DNA of 7,401 nucleotides from an uncultured Persicitalea sp. (lineage in GTDB: Bacteria > Bacteroidota > Bacteroidia > Cytophagales > Spirosomataceae), in contig CATMVR010000243.1 of assembly GCA_950075905.1 (NCBI GenBank), positions 1 through 7,401 of the forward strand, read 5' to 3'. Position 1 is the stretch's first letter. Every line of letters begins with the position of its first letter. The notes below the pieces were generated by a model. That model saw only the letters and a list, made by a program, of their open reading frames with translations. It was not told where the DNA came from and did no database searches. The translations under genes were made by a program, and so were the position numbers. Below are positions 1 through 5,948 of the stretch, in pieces.

Positions 1-480
1 GGTCGCATTCGACCGGCGAGAACCGGCCACAGCCGGCCGCCGCGGACGATTATCAGAGGGGAACCCCAAGACATGAAGAAACTGATCTGTACCGCACTCG
101 CCGTGCTTTCGATGAGCGGCATGGTGGCCGAACCCGTGTTTGCCCAAGGCCGCTCTTCAGGCCGCAAGGCGCAGGAACGCGGCAGCATGGAAATTCCACG
201 CTGCACGCGCAATCTCGGAACGATCGCAGTGGTCGAGCCCGACGACAAATGGTGGCGCGAATTCAATCTCGGCAGTCCCGAGCAGATCATTCGCGTTTTC
301 GTGCAGCGCTCGGGTTGCTTCACCATGGTGAGCCGCGGTCGGGCAATGCAGAGCCGGGCGATGGAGCGCGCGCTGCAGGAACAGGGTGAACTGCAGGACG
401 GTCAGAATGTCGGCCTCGGACAGGTGCGCACGGCGGATTATTTCCTCCAGCCCGATATCGTGACCGCCAACAGCGAAACC
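1..480 (+). other. Foreign-looking GC-rich segment, alphaproteobacterial-like 5' end and N-terminal gene half
   Basis: This stretch differs from everything to its right. It is visibly richer in G and C, has GC-ending codons (cgc, ggc, ctg, gcg), and is led by a proper Shine-Dalgarno sequence. It encodes residues 1-~136 of the first frame. These comprise a signal peptide (Lys-Lys, hydrophobic core, Ala-Gln cleavage near residue 25) and a mature part with motifs such as IPRCTRNLGT, VVEPDDKWW and ADYFLQPDIV. From memory, this resembles small secreted CsgG/curli-assembly-like proteins of Sphingomonadales, annotated variously as peptidoglycan-binding or CsgG-family. That assignment is recognition, not a search. 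The right edge is placed where the protein stops looking like that family, so it is uncertain by about ten bases. Bases 1-72 hold only the leader and ribosome binding site. Confidence 0.6.
56..61 (+). promoter_or_regulatory. Ribosome binding site (GAGGGG)
   Basis: A purine-rich GAGGGG lies 11 bases before the ATG at 73, a slightly long but workable spacing. It supports that start codon. The two complete Bacteroidota-type genes downstream have no comparable sequence before their starts, so its presence is a sign that this end of the window comes from a different lineage. It overlaps a small GGGGAACCCC palindrome (58-67) that could form a hairpin next to the start. Confidence 0.5.
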
Positions 481-996
481 GGAATCTTCATTTACGAGGC
501 CATGACCGGCAAAATCATATGGCAGCAGGTAGCCGAGCACACCCAGCAAATACAGGTGGGCAATTTTCTGAAAGGTACCCCTACCCCGCAGGTGGTAGCC
601 GGCGGCAGAGTCTATGGCAACCGTCAGATCGGCGAGCCGTACTTATCCAGTCAGCTCTACTGGTTCGACAACAAGGGCAATCTCCTGAGTAAGTGGCCGG
701 GTCAGCCCCTCAACGGTAATCCGGATTTTGTGAAAGGTGACTGGCGGGGCGATGGCAAAGAGGAGCTTTTCTGGTACAAGTTCCGCCTCACGGATCAGGG
801 CAAGGGGGAGATTTACTTTCCCGACCCGGTCTTTCATATGTTCGACTTCACGGGTCAGGGCGCGGAAGAGGTCATTACTCTGAGCAACGGCTGGTTGCGG
901 GTGTACGGCAGCGCTACGGCAAAGTACTCCAACAAAGACCGTAAAAAGAATAAGCTATATCTGAAAAACAGCGTGGTGAACCATACGCACTATTGA
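73..996 (+). CDS. Chimeric open frame: CsgG-like secreted N-terminus joined to a Bacteroidota propeller/lyase-like C-terminus
   Basis: The 307-residue frame has two halves that do not belong to one known family. Residues 1-~136 are a signal peptide plus a CsgG-like alphaproteobacterial mature segment. Residues ~138-307 are the tail of a large Bacteroidota secreted protein with FG-GAP/VCBS-like propeller blades. A calcium-loop-like DWRGDGKEE lies at residues 223-231 and a second, degenerate DFTGQGAEE at 258-266. The stop at 994-996 looks natural for the second protein. Base composition and codon choice change at the same point as the protein family. The most economical explanation is a contig misjoin that happened to keep frame (a one-in-three chance); a real recombinant gene is possible but less likely. 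The product should not be given a single function. If the join is false, the window holds the 5' part of one gene and the 3' part of another. Confidence 0.55.
   Translation: MKKLICTALAVLSMSGMVAEPVFAQGRSSGRKAQERGSMEIPRCTRNLGTIAVVEPDDKWWREFNLGSPEQIIRVFVQRSGCFTMVSRGRAMQSRAMERALQEQGELQDGQNVGLGQVRTADYFLQPDIVTANSETGIFIYEAMTGKIIWQQVAEHTQQIQVGNFLKGTPTPQVVAGGRVYGNRQIGEPYLSSQLYWFDNKGNLLSKWPGQPLNGNPDFVKGDWRGDGKEELFWYKFRLTDQGKGEIYFPDPVFHMFDFTGQGAEEVITLSNGWLRVYGSATAKYSNKDRKKNKLYLKNSVVNHTHY
484..996 (+). other. C-terminal fragment of a polysaccharide-lyase-like (rhamnogalacturonan-lyase-type) beta-propeller protein
   Basis: About 170 residues with the character of the end of a secreted Bacteroidota propeller protein. 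The string YEAMTGKIIWQ recalls a blade start of the kind 'GK..W', the calcium-loop-like DWRGDGKEELFWY recalls FG-GAP repeats, and the chain ends in NSVVNHTHY. This pattern is reminiscent of family PL11 rhamnogalacturonan lyases and of related large proteins found near plant-polysaccharide genes, where the eight-bladed propeller carries the active site. The catalytic part is not in the window, so lyase activity cannot be judged. Codon style matches the downstream Bacteroidota genes, so this half belongs with them. Its true N-terminus, several hundred residues in such families, is missing and replaced by the foreign segment. Confidence 0.5.
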
Positions 997-1004
997 CGCA
1001 GGCA

Positions 1005-1038
1005 CCGGAGGGAATGACCAAAAATCCTCCTGTTTTTT
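1005..1038 (+). terminator. Weak hairpin plus T-run after the first frame
   Basis: GGAGG at 1007-1011 can pair with CCTCC at 1026-1030, extended by a C-G pair beyond one mismatch. The loop is about 14 bases, and six T residues follow at 1033-1038. It begins about ten bases after the stop at 996, where an intrinsic terminator would sit. The stem is short and the loop large, so it may be weak or fortuitous. If it works, it separates transcription of the propeller-protein gene from the peptidase gene at 1078. Confidence 0.35.
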
Positions 1039-1077
1039 ACTATATTGGAGCTTTGTACCCTAACCCCCTTCGTAGCT

Positions 1078-3297
1078 ATGAATCCTGGTAAGGCGCTGCT
1101 CCTCTTTACCCTGCTTTTGTTTTCGTCCCCGTTGTTTGCTCAGACTTCCCTCAGGCTGGAAGATATTTATCGTAACGATACCTATACTACCCAAAAGTTT
1201 GGTCCCGTCAGATGGATGAAAGATAACCAGGGGTATTCTACGCTGGAAAAAAACACCAGCCTTGACGGCGAAGATATCGTGAGGTATGAGGCTACGTCGG
1301 GTGCCAGAACGGTACTCGTTTCTGCCGGCAAACTAATTCCCCCCGGCCAAACTAAACCCCTTCCAATTGAAAACTACGAATGGTCGGCGGATGACTCCAA
1401 ACTGCTCATCTTTACGAACACCAGAAAGGTGTGGCGCTACCATACCCGGGGCGACTATTGGGTACTGGATCTGAAATCGGGGGTACTTACCCAACTTGGC
1501 AAGTCGGTGGAGCGCGCCACCCTGATGTTCGCCAAGTTTTCACCGGGTGCCGACCGGGTGGGGTACCTCAGCAAGAATAACATTTACGTCGAAGATATTA
1601 CTACGGGGAAAATCACTCAGATTACCAACGACGGCAGTGAATCCATCATCAACGGTACCTTCGACTGGGTATACGAAGAAGAGCTGGGTTGCCGCGACGG
1701 CTTCCGATGGAGCCCGGACGGTACCAAAATTGCCTACTGGCGGTCGGACACCAAAGATATTGGTACGTTCTACCTGATCAATAATGTCGATTCCATTTAT
1801 TCGCAGCCGATCCCCCTACCGTACCCAAAAGTAGGAACGCCCAACTCCCATGTCAAAGTCGGCATTGTGGCGGCCACCGGCGGAGCCACCCAATGGTTTG
1901 CTATTCCCGGTGACCCCACGAATAATTACCTGGCCCGGATGGATTTTGTTCCAAACTCCAACGAAGTGATGATTCAGCAGCTCAACCGCAAGCAAAATCA
2001 GAATACGGTTTGGGTGGGAAACGCTGCTTCGATGGAGGTGAAAAAGCTTTTTGTGGATCGTGACGAAGCCTTCCTTGATATTCACGACAACATTATCTGG
2101 CTGGAAAATGAAAAATATTTTACCTGGACGAGTGAGAAGGATGGTTGGCTGGGCCTGTATCGGGTGTCCCGGGATGGAAAAGACTTTACGAGCATTACCA
2201 AAGGCAATATTGACGTTGTCCGCATCAACTGCATTGATCCCGTAAGTGGGTATGTGTACTATATCGCATCGCCCGAAAACTTTACGCAACGCTACCTGTA
2301 CCGAAGCAAACTCGACGGGAGCAGCCTTCCCGAGCGGGTAAGCCCGGCCAATCAATCCGGGCAACACGAGTATCAGATTTCTGCCGATGCCACCTATGCC
2401 ATTCACACCTTTCACAATACTACTACCCCGCCCAGAATATCGCTCATAAATCTCCAATCGCATCAACCGATTCGGGTTTTGGCCGATAATAAGGAGGTAG
2501 CCAACAAAGTAAAGGCTTTACAACTGAATAATAAAGAGTTTCTCAAACTGGACATCGGCGAAGTGGTACTGGATGCCTGGATGATCAAACCGGCCAATTT
2601 TGATCTGAAAAAGAAGTACCCCCTTATTTTTTACGTGTACGGCGAGCCGGCGGGAGCTACCGTACAGGATGCCTGGCAAGGGGGCGATCTTTGGCATCAC
2701 TACCTTGCCCGGCAAGGGTTTATTGTGGTGAGCATCGACAACCGGGGTACTAAAACACCAAGAGGACGGGAGTTCAGAAAGTCAATCTATGGTCAGATCG
2801 GTATTCTGGCGGCAAAAGATCAGGCGGCCGCGGCCGGGGTGCTTTTCAAAAAGTACAATTTCATCGACAAAGCGCGGATCGGGATGTGGGGATGGAGCGG
2901 AGGCGGTCAGATGACCATGAATTGCCTTTTCAGATATCCCGAAATCTACAAAGCCGGACTGGCCGTGTCATTCGTTTCGGACCAACGACTCTACGACAAT
3001 ATTTATCAGGAAAGGTACATGGGGCTTTTGGAAGAAAATGAGGCAAATTACATCGAGGGATCTCCTATCACGCATGCCCACAAACTCAAAGGAGATTTGA
3101 TGATTATTCATGGTACGGCGGACGATAATGTGCATTACCAAAGCTTTGAGAGACTGGCCAATGAGTTGATTAAACACAATAAGATGTTCGATATGATGTC
3201 TTATCCCATGCGGGCGCACGGTATCAACGAACGGGACAATACTTCCTACCATTTGCGCCAAATTATGATGAAGTACTGGGATCGGGTTTTGAAGTAA
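1078..3297 (+). CDS. Exported S9B serine peptidase, dipeptidyl-peptidase IV-like
   Basis: Prolyl-oligopeptidase-family enzyme of the DPP IV type (DPPIV_N propeller followed by Peptidase_S9), 739 residues, the usual length. It is predicted to remove dipeptides from peptide N-termini outside the cytoplasm. I chose ATG 1078 over the upstream TTG at 1045 because it gives a clean signal peptide (Met-Asn-Pro-Gly-Lys, hydrophobic core, cleavage Ala21|Gln22). The propeller spans about residues 85-460 and the alpha/beta-hydrolase about 505-739. The triad is Ser607 (GWSGGG), Asp682 (HGTADDNVH) and His714 (AHGINERDN). Glu201-Glu202 in DWVYEEEL match the human DPP IV Glu205-Glu206 pair that holds the substrate amino group, and Tyr521 and Asn684 match Tyr547 and Asn710. 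Two S1-pocket aromatics are replaced (Gly608 for Tyr631, Gln636 for Trp659), so strict proline preference is doubtful. It has no Shine-Dalgarno sequence, as is normal in Bacteroidota. It appears to be a single gene, 81 bp after the previous stop. Confidence 0.93.
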   Translation: MNPGKALLLFTLLLFSSPLFAQTSLRLEDIYRNDTYTTQKFGPVRWMKDNQGYSTLEKNTSLDGEDIVRYEATSGARTVLVSAGKLIPPGQTKPLPIENYEWSADDSKLLIFTNTRKVWRYHTRGDYWVLDLKSGVLTQLGKSVERATLMFAKFSPGADRVGYLSKNNIYVEDITTGKITQITNDGSESIINGTFDWVYEEELGCRDGFRWSPDGTKIAYWRSDTKDIGTFYLINNVDSIYSQPIPLPYPKVGTPNSHVKVGIVAATGGATQWFAIPGDPTNNYLARMDFVPNSNEVMIQQLNRKQNQNTVWVGNAASMEVKKLFVDRDEAFLDIHDNIIWLENEKYFTWTSEKDGWLGLYRVSRDGKDFTSITKGNIDVVRINCIDPVSGYVYYIASPENFTQRYLYRSKLDGSSLPERVSPANQSGQHEYQISADATYAIHTFHNTTTPPRISLINLQSHQPIRVLADNKEVANKVKALQLNNKEFLKLDIGEVVLDAWMIKPANFDLKKKYPLIFYVYGEPAGATVQDAWQGGDLWHHYLARQGFIVVSIDNRGTKTPRGREFRKSIYGQIGILAAKDQAAAAGVLFKKYNFIDKARIGMWGWSGGGQMTMNCLFRYPEIYKAGLAVSFVSDQRLYDNIYQERYMGLLEENEANYIEGSPITHAHKLKGDLMIIHGTADDNVHYQSFERLANELIKHNKMFDMMSYPMRAHGINERDNTSYHLRQIMMKYWDRVLK

Positions 3298-3364
3298 TCG
3301 GGCACTTCATTTAGTGTAAAATAGCAAAACTTATTCCCCTTTAAGTACTTAGGCAAAATAAATC

Positions 3365-3438
3365 ACCGCTAGGACGCAATGGACGCTAAGACTCAAATGG
3401 TCTATTTTTAACTCTTTGCGTCCTGGCGTCTTAGCGGT
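3365..3438. repeat. Imperfect REP-like palindrome (arms ~26-27 bp, spacer 21 bp)
   Basis: The left arm 3365-3391 begins ACCGCTAGGACGC. The reverse complement of the right arm 3413-3438 begins ACCGCTAAGACGC. They align along their whole length with a handful of mismatches and a one-base gap. Each arm also contains a short internal tandem repeat built on GGACGC. A transcript of either strand could fold into a long hairpin with a roughly 21-base AT-rich loop. From memory, intergenic palindromes built on 'ccgctaagacgc...gacgcaaag' recur in Bacteroidota genomes, so this is probably one copy of a dispersed repeat. No transposase lies nearby. It sits between the peptidase stop (3297) and the GH95 start (3470), where it could end or stabilise the upstream transcript. 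It occupies most of this 172-bp gap; the rest shows no convincing promoter. Confidence 0.7.
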
Positions 3439-3469
3439 TAAAATGTAAATTAATCCTGTCCGATTACTT

Positions 3470-5935
3470 ATGAGAACCCCGATTTTTATCTTTCTCCTTT
3501 CGTCTACTGTACTTTACTCAGTTGCTCAGAATCAACCTCAGCCGGTAAAGGGAGTCAATGCGGAGGCTATTGAAGGTAAATCATTCGATCCCGCCAGCGT
3601 GCTGTGGTATACCCAGCCTGCCGCTGCCTGGGAAGACGCTTTGCCTGTTGGGAATGGTCGCCTCGGGGCCATGGTTTTTGGGGGCGTGAAAGAAGAAAGA
3701 ATTCAGCTCAACGAGGAAACCTATTGGAGCGGTGGCCCTTACAACACGGTGGTCAAAGGGGGGCATGAGGCCCTGCCTGAAATCCAGCGACTGATTTTTG
3801 AAGGTATGCCCGTGGAAGCCCATAAACTATTCGGTCGGAAACTGATGGGGTATCCGGTGGAGCAGCAAAAATACCAGTCGCTGGCCAACCTGCATTTGTT
3901 TTACAAAAACGAAAAAGAGGCCAGTAATTACAAGCGGTGGCTGGACCTCGAAACCGGAATCTCGGGTGTGCACTATGAGCTGGATGGCGTGACCTATACC
4001 CGCGAAGTATTTGCCTCGGCGGTGGACCAAACCATCGCGATTCGGCTCACCGCCAGTGAGAAAGGGAAGATCAACATAGAGACAGAACTTAGAGGGGTGC
4101 GGAACAGTGCCCACTCCAACTACGCCACGGATTACTTCCGGATGGACGTGGAGGGGAATGACGAATTAGTGCTGAGAGGCAAGTCTGCCGACTACCTGGG
4201 CATTGAGGGGAAGGTGCGGTTTGAAGCCAGGGTAAAGGTTAACCCGGAAGGTGGAACTACCACCGTGAAAGGCACGCGAATCCAGGTTAAGGATGCCGAC
4301 GCCGTAACCCTTTACTTTGTGGCGGCTACCAACTTCGTGAACTACAAGGACGTCAGCGGCAATGAGCAGGAAAGAGTAAAAGAGTACCTCGCGCCTCTTG
4401 GCCGTAAGAAGTATGAGCGTATGAAGACAGATGCCATCACCGACTACCGGCAATTCTTCGACCGGGTAAAATTGGTACTCCCCAATACAGTAAACGCCTA
4501 CCTGCCCACGGATGAAAGATTGAAACAGATACAAACTTCTTCAGACCCGCAGCTGGCGGCGCTAATCTATCAGTTTGGAAGATACCTGCTCATTTCTTCC
4601 AGCCGGGTGGGTACGCAGCCGGCCAACCTGCAGGGCATCTGGAATAAGGATATGAACCCAAGCTGGGATTCCAAATACACCACCAATATCAATACCGAAA
4701 TGAATTATTGGGCGGTGGAGTCGGCCAATCTTTCCGAATTGTCGGAGCCGCTCTTTACCATGATCAAAGAGCTTACCGATCAGGGTAGTCAGGTGGCAAA
4801 AGAGCACTACGGGGCTTCGGGCTGGGTTTTTCATCAAAATACCGACCTGTGGCGGGTGGCCGCCCCCATGGACGGCCCCACCTGGGGGACCTTCACGGTG
4901 GGAGGTGCCTGGCTGGTTACGCATATGTGGGAGCACTACCTGTACACCCGGGATGAAGCATTTCTGGGAGAGATGTACCCTATTCTGAAAGGGTCGGTCG
5001 ATTTTTTTATGGACTTTTTAGTCGAGCATCCTAATGGGAAATGGCTGGTCACCAACCCCTCTAACTCTCCGGAGAATCCACCGAAAGGACCCGGCTACGA
5101 GTACTTTTATGACGAGGTGACGGGCATGTACTACTTCACGACCATCACGGCCGGGGCTACCATGGACATGCAGATTCTCAAAGACCTGTTTGGCTACTAC
5201 ATTACCGCCGCAGAACTCCTCAACATAGATAAGGACTACGCAGAAAAAGTAAAAATGGCCAGAAACAGACTGGTACCCTCCCAAATCGGTAAAAACGGGA
5301 GTCTGCAGGAGTGGGCCGAAGACCTGGAACAACTGGAAGATAAGCACCGGCACTTTTCACACATGTATGGCTTGTATCCGGGCCATGTGTTGTCGGTAAA
5401 AAAGACCCCGGAGATGGTAAACGGCATCAAGGCCGTTCTGGAACAAAGGGGCGACGGCGGAACGGGCTTCTCGCGGGCCTGGAAAGTAGCCCTATGGGCG
5501 CGGCTGTTCGACGGCGAACGGGCGCATGCTATCTACAAAGGGTACCTGAAAGAGCAATGCTACATGTCGCTTTTTGCCAAATGTTTTACCCCGCTTCAGG
5601 TAGATGGGTCACTTGGCATGACGGCTGCCATCACCGAAATGCTGGTCCAATCGCACGAAGAGGAAATCAAACTACTTCCCGCCGTACCCGCCGAATGGCA
5701 TAGCGGTTCTTTCGATGGGGTGTGCGTCCGGGGAGGTTTTGAGCTGGATTTTACCTGGGAAAAGGGGCAGGTAATGACTGTAAATGTACACTCCAAAGCC
5801 GGGTCTCTGTGCCGCATCAAGGCGGGTTCCGGGCTGAAACCAACGCGCAACGGAAAGAAAGTCAAATTCACAGAGCGCACCGACGGAACGCTTGAATTTG
5901 AAACGGTAAAAGGAGCTACCTATGTGTTAAAGTAG
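3470..5935 (+). CDS. Exported GH95 alpha-L-fucosidase / alpha-L-galactosidase
   Basis: Glycoside hydrolase family 95, 821 residues, close to the usual single-module size. The family releases terminal alpha-linked L-fucose (alpha-1,2 in the type enzyme AfcA) or L-galactose by inversion. A signal peptide occupies about residues 1-19/20 (Ala-Gln cleavage), placing it in the periplasm or on the surface. The N-terminal beta-sandwich (about 42-290) starts with the family signature LPVGNGRLGAMVFGG and LNEETYWSGGP. The (alpha/alpha)6 barrel (about 355-725) holds Asn406 and Asn408 in TTNINTEMNYW, Glu535 in SNSPENP (probable general acid) and Asp712 in LQVDGSLG. These correspond to AfcA Asn421, Asn423, Glu566 and Asp766, so the active site is complete. 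A small beta domain closes the protein. Thr404 stands where AfcA has His419, a change linked to L-galactosidase activity. Assignments of Glu535 and Thr404 rest on remembered motifs. No SusC/D or sulfatase neighbour is visible, and no Shine-Dalgarno precedes the ATG. Its stop lies 13 bp from that of the convergent next gene. Confidence 0.93.
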   Translation: MRTPIFIFLLSSTVLYSVAQNQPQPVKGVNAEAIEGKSFDPASVLWYTQPAAAWEDALPVGNGRLGAMVFGGVKEERIQLNEETYWSGGPYNTVVKGGHEALPEIQRLIFEGMPVEAHKLFGRKLMGYPVEQQKYQSLANLHLFYKNEKEASNYKRWLDLETGISGVHYELDGVTYTREVFASAVDQTIAIRLTASEKGKINIETELRGVRNSAHSNYATDYFRMDVEGNDELVLRGKSADYLGIEGKVRFEARVKVNPEGGTTTVKGTRIQVKDADAVTLYFVAATNFVNYKDVSGNEQERVKEYLAPLGRKKYERMKTDAITDYRQFFDRVKLVLPNTVNAYLPTDERLKQIQTSSDPQLAALIYQFGRYLLISSSRVGTQPANLQGIWNKDMNPSWDSKYTTNINTEMNYWAVESANLSELSEPLFTMIKELTDQGSQVAKEHYGASGWVFHQNTDLWRVAAPMDGPTWGTFTVGGAWLVTHMWEHYLYTRDEAFLGEMYPILKGSVDFFMDFLVEHPNGKWLVTNPSNSPENPPKGPGYEYFYDEVTGMYYFTTITAGATMDMQILKDLFGYYITAAELLNIDKDYAEKVKMARNRLVPSQIGKNGSLQEWAEDLEQLEDKHRHFSHMYGLYPGHVLSVKKTPEMVNGIKAVLEQRGDGGTGFSRAWKVALWARLFDGERAHAIYKGYLKEQCYMSLFAKCFTPLQVDGSLGMTAAITEMLVQSHEEEIKLLPAVPAEWHSGSFDGVCVRGGFELDFTWEKGQVMTVNVHSKAGSLCRIKAGSGLKPTRNGKKVKFTERTDGTLEFETVKGATYVLK

Positions 5936-5948
5936 ATAAACGATCAGG

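Noticed and set aside
1031..1056. Bacteroidota-type promoter (TAnnTTTG) ending in GAGCTTTG before the peptidase
   Set aside because: The -7 box has one mismatch and no TTG-type -33 element sits at the right distance, so the match is no better than expected in AT-rich spacer.
1045..1077. TTG at 1045 as the start of the peptidase
   Set aside because: It adds eleven residues without family character in front of an otherwise canonical signal peptide. ATG 1078 begins directly at the Lys-containing n-region and gives a normal family length.
1816..2466. 216-residue open frame on the minus strand inside the peptidase gene
   Set aside because: It lies wholly antisense to a well-supported coding region, and its product resembles no known family. 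It is a shadow frame.
3290..3309. Hairpin TGAAGT/ACTTCA across the peptidase stop codon
   Set aside because: Only six base pairs and no T-run follows, so I do not call it a terminator.
3342..3351. Perfect 10-bp palindrome TAAGTACTTA upstream of GH95, as a possible operator
   Set aside because: Short palindromes like this are expected by chance in AT-rich spacer, and no regulator gene or second copy supports it.
1078..5935. A polysaccharide-utilisation locus built from the propeller fragment, peptidase and GH95
   Set aside because: No SusC/SusD pair, sensor or sigma/anti-sigma gene is in the window, and a peptidase and a palindrome separate the glycan genes. The context is too thin to claim one.
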